From an uncultured Oribacterium sp. (GTDB lineage: Bacteria > Bacillota > Clostridia > Lachnospirales > Lachnospiraceae): 28,649 bases of DNA. The notes under the pieces were generated by a model. It had not been told where the DNA came from. It saw only the letters and a program-made list of their open reading frames with translations, and did no database searches. The stretch is from assembly GCA_900770445.1 (NCBI GenBank), contig CAAGKO010000055.1:1-28649 (forward strand), read 5' to 3'. Position numbers and translations under genes: made by a program. The number at the start of each line of letters is the position of its first letter. Positions within the stretch are counted from its first letter, which is position 1. Of the stretch, positions 7,240 through 14,211 are shown piece after piece.

Positions 7240-8445
7240 TCAGGCGCGCTCGGTGACGAGATGGAAGCCGGCCTGCGTAAGGGCCGCGCGGATCTCCTCG
7301 ATCTGCTGCCGGTCACGGGTCTCGAGGCCGAGCTTCAGGAAGCAGCTGGAGATCGCCATGTTCGTGTCGCCGCGGTCATGATGCACGGAGACGACATTGG
7401 CACCGCACTTCGAAACGATCTCGCTGACCTGCTGGAGCTGGCCCGGCTTATCCTCGAGCGCGATCATCAGGTTCGCGTTGCGGCCGCTCATGACGAGGCC
7501 GCGGGTGATGACGCGGGACAGGATGTTCACGTCGATGTTGCCGCCGCTGATCAGGCAGACGACCTTCTTGCCCTGAATTGGGAGCTTCCCGAACATCGCG
7601 GCAGCGACCGAAACGGCACCGGCACCCTCGGCGATCAGCTTCTGATTCTCGATCAGTGCGAGGATCGCAGCGGCGGTCTCATCCTCGCTGACGGTCACGA
7701 CATCGTCCACGTACTTCTCGACCATCTGGAAGGTGGTCTCGCCCGGATTCTTCACGGCGATACCATCCGCGAAGGTCGAGACGCTGTCGAGGGACTCCCA
7801 CTGATGATCGCGGTAAGCGTTAAACATGCTCGGCGCACCGGCCGCCTGCACACCATAGACCTTGCACTCCGGACGAAGGCTCTTGATCGCGAAGGCGACA
7901 CCGGAGATCAGTCCGCCGCCACCGATCGGCACGATGACCGCGTCCACATCCTCGAGCTGGTCGAGGATCTCGAGACCGATCGTGCCCTGGCCAGCGATGA
8001 CCGCATCGTCGTCGTACGGATGGATGAAGGTCATGCCCGTCTCCTCCTGGAGCTCGACGGCCTTATCATGTGCATCATCGTAGGTGCCCTTCACGAGGCA
8101 GACCTCTGCACCGAGACGCTTCGTGCTCTCGACCTTCATGATCGGCGCACCATCCGGCATGCAGACGACGCTCTTGATCCCCATCTTCGTCGCTGCGAGC
8201 GCGACGCCCTGCGCGTGGTTACCGGCGCTGCAGGCCACGATACCGTGACTGCGTTCCTCCTCGCTCAGCTGACTGATCTTATAGTAGGCACCGCGTACCT
8301 TGAAGCTGCCGGTCACCTGCAGGTTCTCGGTCTTGAGATACACCTGCGCATCCGGCACGAGCCGAGGCGCCGCGATGAGGTCCGTCTTCCGCGCCACATC
8401 CTTTAAAACGAAGCTTGCATGATAGATTTTATCCAGTGTCACCAT
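7240..8445 (-). CDS. ilvA: Threonine ammonia-lyase (threonine dehydratase)
   Basis: 401 aa. PLP enzyme converting threonine to 2-oxobutyrate and ammonia, the entry to isoleucine. PLP lysine is K49 in TGSFKVRGA; SAGNHAQGVA follows; the phosphate-binding glycine loop is PIGGGGLISG. The C-terminal ~75 residues form one ACT-like domain (LMIALEDKPGQLQQVSEIV), as in the ~400-residue forms, shorter than the ~510-residue two-ACT E. coli IlvA. Start chosen at MVTLDKIYHA (ATG 8445). The frame is open further upstream, but family similarity begins here. The ribosome site is mediocre (AGG about 8 nt before, GGAG further off). The T-box leader directly upstream marks it as the first gene of the ilv operon and supports a biosynthetic role. 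Confidence 0.93.
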   Translation of the reverse strand: MVTLDKIYHASFVLKDVARKTDLIAAPRLVPDAQVYLKTENLQVTGSFKVRGAYYKISQLSEEERSHGIVACSAGNHAQGVALAATKMGIKSVVCMPDGAPIMKVESTKRLGAEVCLVKGTYDDAHDKAVELQEETGMTFIHPYDDDAVIAGQGTIGLEILDQLEDVDAVIVPIGGGGLISGVAFAIKSLRPECKVYGVQAAGAPSMFNAYRDHQWESLDSVSTFADGIAVKNPGETTFQMVEKYVDDVVTVSEDETAAAILALIENQKLIAEGAGAVSVAAAMFGKLPIQGKKVVCLISGGNIDVNILSRVITRGLVMSGRNANLMIALEDKPGQLQQVSEIVSKCGANVVSVHHDRGDTNMAISSCFLKLGLETRDRQQIEEIRAALTQAGFHLVTERA

Positions 8446-8528
8446 AGTATGTGCCTGCCTTTCTCCTGTGTTGCATCTGTGTCGAAATCTGTGGGGGATG
8501 CGCTTCCTCCGCTTCCGGGAGAAAGTTA

Positions 8529-8855
8529 AAAGAAAAGCCTCCGCCCCCACAAAGTCCATAGACCCTGTAAGAGACGAAAGCTGTTACGATTTACCTTCCG
8601 CGGTACCACTCTTTTTGCTGTCTCTGATAGACAACCCCTTCGTGCAGACCCAACAGTCCGCTGGCCCTGATAACGGTGCCTGCCGTCCGCACCTACTCTA
8701 CTTTCCTACGGCACCTGATCGGGCCCTTTTCGGCACGGCTGCTCGCAAGGAGATAAACATCCGGTACACCGCACTGCCTCGCACCAGCCGGCAGCTCTCT
8801 GAGCGGGTAGACCGAAGGCCGATTGGCCTTGCTACAACGCATTTTTAAACTAAAT
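8529..8855 (-). promoter_or_regulatory. T-box riboswitch leader of the ilv operon
   Basis: On the minus strand the T-box sequence AGAGTGGTACCGCGG lies at 8612-8598. It is followed by CGTCTCTTACA pairing with TGTGGGGGCG and then GAGGCTTTTCTTTT, the terminator. Stem I is recognisable: GCAAGG (about 8833-8828) pairs with CCTTGC (about 8747-8742), and the apical part has AGAGAGCTGCCGGCTGGTG and GCGAGGCAG. In the specifier loop the most plausible codon is ATC (isoleucine), just before the closing CCTTGC. Uncharged tRNA should stabilise the antiterminator and turn on ilvA and the genes behind it. The T-box call is secure; the codon assignment is inference. Confidence 0.9.
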
Positions 8856-8864
8856 TTACTAGAT

Positions 8865-8894
8865 ATGATAAGGGAACACCGCCGGGTTTGTAAA
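8865..8894 (-). promoter_or_regulatory. Predicted promoter of the ilv operon
   Basis: On the minus strand TTTACA (8894-8889), 18 nt, TATCAT (8870-8865), placing the start just before T-box stem I. An overlapping alternative is TTGCGA (8922-8917), 17 nt, TATTCT (8899-8894). Confidence 0.55.
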
Positions 8895-8944
8895 GAATAA
8901 CCTGCCCGCTGAAGTATCGCAAAAATTCATAGGACATATTCACG

Positions 8945-8980
8945 AAAAAAACAGCCGACGTGAAGAAGTCACATCGGCTG
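8945..8980 (-). terminator. Rho-independent terminator of the sigma/anti-sigma operon
   Basis: The stem is 8952-8963 paired with 8969-8980 (CAGCCGACGTGA and TCACATCGGCTG; a G-U pair on the minus strand) with loop 8964-8968. On the minus strand it is followed by seven T (8951-8945). It lies 50 nt after the anti-sigma stop codon. Confidence 0.9.
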
Positions 8981-9030
8981 AACTGTTACGCTGTATGTAT
9001 CTTGCATGCCTGTTTCTTTATATGACGAGT

Positions 9031-9831
9031 TCACTTACCATGCGAAATCAGCTCATCTGCCATCGAGAACATCTCGTCCGCGTCGAGGTCAGCTTTTGTG
9101 ATGAGGTCATAGCTGATACCGTTCTGCATAAAGGTAATCTGCTTATAGAAGACCGTTTCAGCCTGACTGCTGCCATAGCTGACGAAGAAGTGCGCATCGC
9201 TTTCTTTTCGCGCAGCGATATCCGGATCGAGATGATCTTCATCGGACGGTGGCAGGAAGAGATACTCATCTGCATTGTAGTCAACAGCTATGCCCTGAAG
9301 TACCCGTTGCTCGCTCGCCGTGCGACCTCCGGCATCAATCGGGTGGAAGGACATGGTGAGGTCGACTTCACGTCCCGAAGTATCCTGATAGCGACCACAG
9401 ATTTCCTGCCAGCTGTCGACAGTACCGCCGTCTGCATCTTCACCGCTCATGTCGACGAGATTTCCCCCCTTCAGTACGTAGATACCACCCAGTGTTTCCG
9501 GAAATGCCGGCATCGATATCGTGCGCGTGCCCTTAATTTTCTTCTGTGCTGCACTCATCTCATCGACGGTGTGCAGCTCGATGAAAGCTGATGATCGTCC
9601 ACGATAAGATGTGATGACGGTCGAAGCGACCGCCGTCACTCCAGTGATCATCAGGCAGGCAACCGCCACGATCAGGCCTTTTCTATATGTTTTATGCATC
9701 GTTTTTACCTCTCTTTTCTTATTTTCCGAGAGTTGCTGCACGAGACGTGCACGCAGCTGCTCTTTCGCTTCTGAGGAAAAATGAAGTGTATCCATGGACT
9801 TCTGAAACTCTGAATTAAACATCTGTGACAT
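9031..9831 (-). CDS. Probable membrane-anchored anti-sigma factor
   Basis: 266 aa from ATG 9831, chosen because AAAGGAG stands 8 nt before it; an upstream ATG at 9849 lacks such a site. The first ~50 residues are charged and cytoplasmic. One transmembrane segment follows (GLIVAVACLMITGVTAVAST). The rest, about 190 residues, would be extracellular and ends in a region like DUF4367/DUF4179-type sensor domains; I do not see a clear named domain. The gene overlaps the end of the upstream ECF sigma gene by 17 nt, the normal arrangement for a sigma/anti-sigma pair. A terminator follows. Role inferred from architecture and context: it would hold the sigma factor at the membrane until an envelope signal is sensed. 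Confidence 0.75.
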   Translation of the reverse strand: MSQMFNSEFQKSMDTLHFSSEAKEQLRARLVQQLSENKKREVKTMHKTYRKGLIVAVACLMITGVTAVASTVITSYRGRSSAFIELHTVDEMSAAQKKIKGTRTISMPAFPETLGGIYVLKGGNLVDMSGEDADGGTVDSWQEICGRYQDTSGREVDLTMSFHPIDAGGRTASEQRVLQGIAVDYNADEYLFLPPSDEDHLDPDIAARKESDAHFFVSYGSSQAETVFYKQITFMQNGISYDLITKADLDADEMFSMADELISHGK

Positions 9832-10327
9832 AATCTGATCTCCTTTCAACTCCTGACGGGAGTAGTTGCAGTTTTAATTTCTTCCGTCCGCGCGACAGGT
9901 ACGCCGAGATTGCATTCTCTGATTTTCCAAGCATCGCTGCGATTTCCTTCACCGTGTAGCCTTCATAATAATAAAGGTAGATGCTGGCGCGGTAGTTTTT
10001 CGGAAGCTTCATCACTTCATCGAGCAGCGCAGACTCCGTCACCGCCGGGGCTTCCAGCTCTGCAGATGCGTCGAGATCTACAGCACGTTTCCAGAAGTTC
10101 GTGCGGAGAAGATCCTTGCAGGCATTCATCGTTGCCCGGATGATCCAGGCTTTTTCATGCCCAGGTGAATCAAACACGATTTCATTTTTCAGAAGTTTCA
10201 GGAAGACATCCTGACAGATATCTTCGGCATCCGCTGTGTTCTTCAGATAGATATAACTGATGCGAAGAATCATATCGGCATAGGTACCTACCAGACGATC
10301 CGCATTCTGACTATCCATATACGGCAT
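9815..10327 (-). CDS. ECF-type RNA polymerase sigma factor
   Basis: 170 aa. Region 2: ADMILRISYIYLKNTADAEDICQDVFLKLL (about 17-47), then HEKAWIIRATMNACKDLLR, the -10 recognition part. Region 4: LPKNYRASIYLYYYEGYTVKEIAAMLGKSENAISAYLSRGRKKLK (about 108-153), the -35-binding helix-turn-helix. The start has AGGA 8 nt upstream; a second Met three codons in is also possible. The downstream gene overlaps and is a probable anti-sigma factor. A candidate -10, TATAAT, is on the minus strand at 10378-10373. No convincing ECF-type AAC/CGT promoter pair was found, so autoregulation is unproven. Confidence 0.92.
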   Translation of the reverse strand: MPYMDSQNADRLVGTYADMILRISYIYLKNTADAEDICQDVFLKLLKNEIVFDSPGHEKAWIIRATMNACKDLLRTNFWKRAVDLDASAELEAPAVTESALLDEVMKLPKNYRASIYLYYYEGYTVKEIAAMLGKSENAISAYLSRGRKKLKLQLLPSGVERRSDYVTDV

Positions 10328-10475
10328 TGAATTTTCCTCATTTCGTTACATTACTTTGAAAGGCCTTCACCTATTATACGAACAGGTGTCCGAATATCTG
10401 ACACATAAAATAAAAACTTTCGGTTTCATATTTTTTCTCCATAATCTTCGTTATAAAGAGTCGACTATTCTTGCA

Positions 10476-10512
10476 AGCATCTACTTGATGTACATCAAGT
10501 AGATGCTACAAT
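10476..10512 (+). promoter_or_regulatory. 32-bp perfect palindrome overlapping a promoter
   Basis: AGCATCTACTTGATGT (10476-10491) is followed directly by its exact reverse complement (10492-10507). A promoter is embedded: TTGATG (10485-10490), 16 nt, TACAAT (10507-10512), with the next gene starting 44 nt further on. There is no T-run, so it is more likely an operator than a terminator. A dimeric or tetrameric repressor bound here would block the -35 region. The downstream protein carries a predicted HTH and is the obvious candidate ligand (inference). Confidence 0.7.
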
Positions 10513-10555
10513 AAAAGAAAGAGTGTGTCCTATTTGCTTATAGTGAGGTCTTATC

Positions 10556-11371
10556 ATGAAAATTCATGCAATCATAGATGAAGAAATCGAGCCCCAGAAG
10601 ACTGTCGGATATCTATACTACTACGAAAAGGAGAAGCGCTTTTATATCGAACTCCCGGGTGATGCAGACCCGTGGGAAACGCCACTTCTCCTGTCTTCTT
10701 TCTTGAAGAGAGGACAGAAAACGGTCAATGCCTACTGGAGCAGGCTATGGGTGCAGCAGCGCATCGTGCCGACGGATCGTCAGAACCTCGGCATGATTTT
10801 ACGAGACAATGGACTCGACGAATATGATGAGTATAAGCTCCTGACGATGACGGATGGCCGTTGTGCACAGGACAGCTACTATCTGGTTCCGATTTCTGAA
10901 AAAGACCTTCCGAAGGAGTTTATCAAGCGAAACCATCAGAAGGTGGAAGATGTCATCCCTTTACCGAATACACAACTGCTTGTTTTCTTCCGGGACGGAC
11001 GTGTGCGGAAGCACGATGTGGCGAATTTAGTCTCTGATGATATGCGTTTTTACCCGGTTCTCCATAACGATTCGATCTTTCGTAAGGTGAATGTCGAGAC
11101 CGATGGACACGGCATCTGCTGGGGAGAAAATCTATGCATCGACTGCGCCCGGCTCTACGCAGCGGGACGGGAAGTACCGCTGGCGCTCGATGAGTTCCGG
11201 TCTTTCGTGAAAGAACGAGTGATCGATTCAGCAGAAGCCGCCGAGGAACTCTCCTGCTCGATGCAGAACATCGACGATCTCGTCCGAAGAGGCAAGCTTC
11301 ATCCGATAAAAGAAGGCACGAAATATCGCCTGTTCCTGAAGAGTGAAGTACTGCAGCGTAAGTGGAAATAA
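10556..11371 (+). CDS. DUF2442 and excisionase/MerR-type HTH protein
   Basis: 271 aa, three parts. Residues 1-130 are not a domain I can name with certainty; a distinctive stretch is VPTDRQNLGMILRDNGLDEY, followed by DGRCAQDSYYL. Residues about 133-205 resemble DUF2442 (VIPLPNTQLLVFFRDGRVRKHD, ending in the typical WGENLCIDCARLY). Residues about 222-270 look like a helix-turn-helix of the excisionase/MerR type (DSAEAAEELSCSMQNIDDLV, then a RRGKLHPIKEGTKYRLF wing). RBS GAGG, 8 nt before the ATG. It is divergent from the ECF sigma operon and monocistronic. DUF2442 proteins are often seen near toxin-antitoxin genes. DNA-binding is inferred; a 32-bp palindrome at its promoter suggests autoregulation. 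Confidence 0.7.
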   Translation: MKIHAIIDEEIEPQKTVGYLYYYEKEKRFYIELPGDADPWETPLLLSSFLKRGQKTVNAYWSRLWVQQRIVPTDRQNLGMILRDNGLDEYDEYKLLTMTDGRCAQDSYYLVPISEKDLPKEFIKRNHQKVEDVIPLPNTQLLVFFRDGRVRKHDVANLVSDDMRFYPVLHNDSIFRKVNVETDGHGICWGENLCIDCARLYAAGREVPLALDEFRSFVKERVIDSAEAAEELSCSMQNIDDLVRRGKLHPIKEGTKYRLFLKSEVLQRKWK

Positions 11372-11437
11372 TACCCCCTCGACCTTTTCATATTTTCGTG
11401 TATACTAGCTCAGAGTGCACCGAGCCGGATGGAGAGC

Positions 11438-11556
11438 GACACCTGCATCGTGAAGGGCATCCTCTTCACAGGCACCTTCCTGTGAATCACCCGAAATAAT
11501 CAATACTAAACGCAGTATCCCCTCCGAACCGTGCCATCGCACGACCCGGAGGGGAT
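11438..11556 (+). pseudogene. Remnant of a MATE transporter 3' end with its terminator
   Basis: The sequence matches the last codons of the intact MATE gene at 19345-20685. It reads CIVKGILFTGTFL, then an in-frame TGA where the intact gene has TGG, then ITRNNQY and stop. The match runs through the non-coding tail into the same GGAGGGG terminator hairpin, here at 11517-11556 but with the T-run degraded. Only about 40 codons remain. It is debris from duplication of the MATE locus, not an expressed gene. Confidence 0.85.
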
Positions 11557-11570
11557 GTTTATATCACACG

Positions 11571-11610
11571 GCAGATGCGCAGAAAATGCACTAAACTTCT
11601 GGTTTAAAAA
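11571..11610. repeat. 40-bp repeat shared with 22057-22095 (copy 1)
   Basis: It starts GCAGATGCGCAGAAAATGCA, continues CTAAACTTCTGGTTTAAAAA, and differs from the copy at 22057-22095 by one substitution and one single-base indel. It directly follows the MATE remnant. The other copy lies upstream of the XRE and DUF3232 genes, so this is another piece of duplicated neighbourhood. Confidence 0.75.
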
Positions 11611-11611
11611 T

Positions 11612-11740
11612 CCTGCAGAACGCGATCCCGAAGCGATAGCCGTCGTACCACTCCTTCGTCTCCGCATATTTCGTTTTCAGATGATAATCCGCAAGCAGCT
11701 TCCGCATCCGTAAACCCGAACTGCTCATCGAAACGCTTTG
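11612..11740 (-). pseudogene. Frameshifted fragment of an AAA-ATPase-like / PD-(D/E)XK protein
   Basis: Read on the minus strand, one frame gives KRFDEQFGFTDAE. After a frameshift, the next gives KLLADYHLKTKYAETKEWYDGYRFG. Together these match the conserved FGFTEEEV ... LL-Y-L ... VKEWYDGYRFG block of the AAA-ATPase-like (PF09820-type) family found with a C-terminal PD-(D/E)XK domain, abundant in anaerobic Firmicutes and Bacteroidetes. Only about 40 residues remain, and a stop codon lies just upstream. Family recognition is from memory of the motif. Confidence 0.65.
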
Positions 11741-11756
11741 ACTTTTCTTAAAATCG

Positions 11757-11773
11757 ACCGAAGCTGCTTCGGT
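11757..11773 (-). terminator. Probable terminator of the molybdenum hydroxylase operon
   Basis: ACCGAAG (11757-11763) and CTTCGGT (11767-11773) form a perfect 7-bp stem with a 3-nt loop. On the minus strand it is followed by CGATTTTAAG, a short T-run. It lies about 60 nt after the FAD-subunit stop. The plus strand also has TTT after it, so it may act weakly both ways. Confidence 0.5.
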
Positions 11774-11831
11774 TTCCCGGAGCAGCCCCAGCCGTCTTTA
11801 TGGAGTATAGATACCTAAGGAAATTTAGGTC

Positions 11832-14198
11832 TTACTTTAATCCTAAGAAGCTTCTGCGAACGAGTGCCTGTACTTCGTTTACCTTATAGGCGTTATACTG
11901 AAGCGGATCCGCATCCTTCACTGCGAGTGCAGCTGCCTCGGCTGCGAGGTCGTCGGAAACGGCCTTTCCCTTCAAGAAGTCCTCGACCTCTATAAGCTCG
12001 AGAGGTACCGGTGCAACACCGCCGAGAACGACGCGTGCGTCCTCAATCACGCCATCCGTCACCTTATATGCATATGCTACAGATGCGATTGCGAAGTCGA
12101 TGGCTTCTCTTAAACGGAACTTCTCATAACCGCTTACATAGCCCTCCATCTTCGGAATCTCGATACCGGTAATCAGTTCACCTACTTCGAGCATGTCGTA
12201 TGCCTTCAGCTTTGTGGTGAAGAAAGAAGCGGCGTCGATGGATCGTTTGTTCGTATTCAGAACCGCTCTTAACGCTACGAGCACCGGTGACAGGTCGGAA
12301 GCATTGACTGAATAACAGCCACAGTTCATGCAGCGGCCGGCCTCTCTCGCCACAGCCTCATCGGAGTAGGAAGCGGTATCTTCTGAAGTGAGGGTACGCT
12401 CGCCGACCGGAAGCTGAGGAATCGCAGTCTTCTCCTTCTCGCCTACACGGTCCTTATCGAAGTGGATAAAGCCGTCCTGTGTGATCCAGTTCTCTGCCTC
12501 GAGACCGAAATCTGCATTGATATGACGGGCTGCATTACGTCCGGTACGGATCGCACGGATCGCGATATTCGGTCCGGTTACGGAGTCACCACCTGCGTAG
12601 ATCTTCGGATTCGAGGTCTTACCGGTCTCGGCATCTGCCTCGATCAGTCCACGCTCCGAAGTCAGCTGGCCGGAGAACTTCTCTCCCAGGAAGGAAACGT
12701 CGACGCCCTGTCCAGTCGCGAGGATAATATAGTCAGTCTCGAAGGTTCTCTTCGTATCGAAATCATACTGCGGGTTGAAACGTCCATTCTCATCACGAAC
12801 AGCGGTACACTTCATGGACTCGAGACCACGCACGTGGCCCTTTTCGTCGGTAAGAACCTTTCCGAGGCCCCAGCCGCCGTAGATCTCAACGCCCTCTTCC
12901 TCACACATCTGGATCTCTTCTTCGGTTGCCGGCATGGTATCACGTGTCTCGAGACATACAAGACGTACCTTCTTCGCACCCAGTCTGCATGCAGTCAGCG
13001 CAACGTCCATCGCAACGTTTCCGCCACCACAAACGAGCACTTCCTCACCGATAGTCTTCTCAAGATAAGTATTAACATCCTTTAAGAAGTCAAGACCGAA
13101 CTCGGTCAGGTTCTCGCCATCGAGACCGAGCATCGGCTGACGCCATGCACCGGTACCCATGTAGATCGCATCATAGTCTCTATCGAGGTCATCGAGTGTG
13201 AAATCTTCACCCATCTTGACACCCATCTTAAACTGAACGCCCATCTTTTCGATGGCTGCACAGTACTCGTCGATGAAGTGCTTCGGCAGACGATAGTGCG
13301 GAATACCATAGCGAAGAACGCCGCCCGGCTTCTCCATCATGTCATAAACGACAACTTCATTGCCTGCCTTACGAAGGTAATATGCTGCGGTCAGACCACC
13401 AGGTCCCGCACCGACGACAGCCACCTTCTTTCCTGTCTCCTTCTCAGGTGCAGGATAGTAACGATCGGTATGCTGCAAGATATAGTCACCGAGAGAACGC
13501 TCAACACCGTGGATGTTGACCGGCTCACCGTGCGAACACTGATTACACTTGTCCTGACATGGATGCGGACAGATGCGGCTCGTCATCATCGGCATCGGGT
13601 TATACTGAACGAAGATATCCGCTGCCTTCTCCCAATTGCCGAGACGGATCTGCTCCATATAAGCCGGAATGTTCGTTCCTGCCGGGCACTCACTGGTACA
13701 TGGGGTGGTCTTTACATGCATACCACCGAAGATAGAGTGATATCTGTTCTCGCCATGAATAGCGTAGCACTGCTCGCCACCCTTGCGCATACAGTCGAGA
13801 CGGCCACCGACACTGTCCGGATAGCGATAGAACCAGCAGCGTACATCCTGGCAGAGGTTGCCACCGATGGTTGCCTGGTTGCGGATCAGCGGAGTTGCGA
13901 TCGAGTGTGCAGCCTGTGCTACTGCCGGCATGCTCTTAAGAATCGCCTCAGACTTTTCGATATCACACAGCTTCGCCATCGCACCGATTGCGATTGCATT
14001 GCCCTTATCCTCGATATAATCCGCATGCGGGATCGTCTTTAGGTTAATAACGGTATCCGGGGTCTCCTTTAAAATGTCGGTTTTCAGCACGCCCATCAGA
14101 TCCGTACCACCGGCGATGACATGGTTGCCCTTACCGGAAGCGAGGAGCTTCGATGCTTCCTCAAAGCTGCTCACGTTTGTATGTTTGAATTTTTTCAT
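11832..14198 (-). CDS. Molybdenum hydroxylase FAD subunit with internal GltD-like oxidoreductase
   Basis: 788 aa, versus about 290-330 for ordinary FAD subunits. Residues 1-159 are the FAD-binding domain of CO dehydrogenase/xanthine dehydrogenase medium subunits (AGGTD 29-33, TIGGNLCQ 110-117). Cysteines 116, 121, 136 and 144 are in the pattern of the extra [4Fe-4S] loop of 4-hydroxybenzoyl-CoA reductase. Residues ~160-627 are a GltD-like module: Cys167, 171, 210, 214, 218 and 221 for Fe-S clusters, FAD motif GAGPGG (263-268), NAD(P) motif CGGGNVAMD (390-398), second FAD motif IYAGGD, and RCMNCGC (622-628). The FAD domain resumes at CYSVNASDLSPVLVAL, then the CO_deh_flav_C domain to the end. 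RBS GGAGG, and 13 nt from the Mo-subunit gene. The insertion suggests direct electron exchange with NAD(P); direction and substrate unknown. Confidence 0.92.
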   Translation of the reverse strand: MKKFKHTNVSSFEEASKLLASGKGNHVIAGGTDLMGVLKTDILKETPDTVINLKTIPHADYIEDKGNAIAIGAMAKLCDIEKSEAILKSMPAVAQAAHSIATPLIRNQATIGGNLCQDVRCWFYRYPDSVGGRLDCMRKGGEQCYAIHGENRYHSIFGGMHVKTTPCTSECPAGTNIPAYMEQIRLGNWEKAADIFVQYNPMPMMTSRICPHPCQDKCNQCSHGEPVNIHGVERSLGDYILQHTDRYYPAPEKETGKKVAVVGAGPGGLTAAYYLRKAGNEVVVYDMMEKPGGVLRYGIPHYRLPKHFIDEYCAAIEKMGVQFKMGVKMGEDFTLDDLDRDYDAIYMGTGAWRQPMLGLDGENLTEFGLDFLKDVNTYLEKTIGEEVLVCGGGNVAMDVALTACRLGAKKVRLVCLETRDTMPATEEEIQMCEEEGVEIYGGWGLGKVLTDEKGHVRGLESMKCTAVRDENGRFNPQYDFDTKRTFETDYIILATGQGVDVSFLGEKFSGQLTSERGLIEADAETGKTSNPKIYAGGDSVTGPNIAIRAIRTGRNAARHINADFGLEAENWITQDGFIHFDKDRVGEKEKTAIPQLPVGERTLTSEDTASYSDEAVAREAGRCMNCGCYSVNASDLSPVLVALRAVLNTNKRSIDAASFFTTKLKAYDMLEVGELITGIEIPKMEGYVSGYEKFRLREAIDFAIASVAYAYKVTDGVIEDARVVLGGVAPVPLELIEVEDFLKGKAVSDDLAAEAAALAVKDADPLQYNAYKVNEVQALVRRSFLGLK

Positions 14199-14211
14199 CG
14201 TACTGTCCTCC

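Noticed and set aside
7153..8406. 417-codon plus-strand frame over ilvA
   Set aside because: Shadow of ilvA; no start signals and no domain resemblance. Similar shadows oppose ilvB (4504-5505), the ATPase (6217-7137) and the kinase (25391-26134).
8468..8848. 126-codon plus-strand frame upstream of ilvA
   Set aside because: It lies entirely over the T-box leader, whose conserved RNA motifs explain the sequence.
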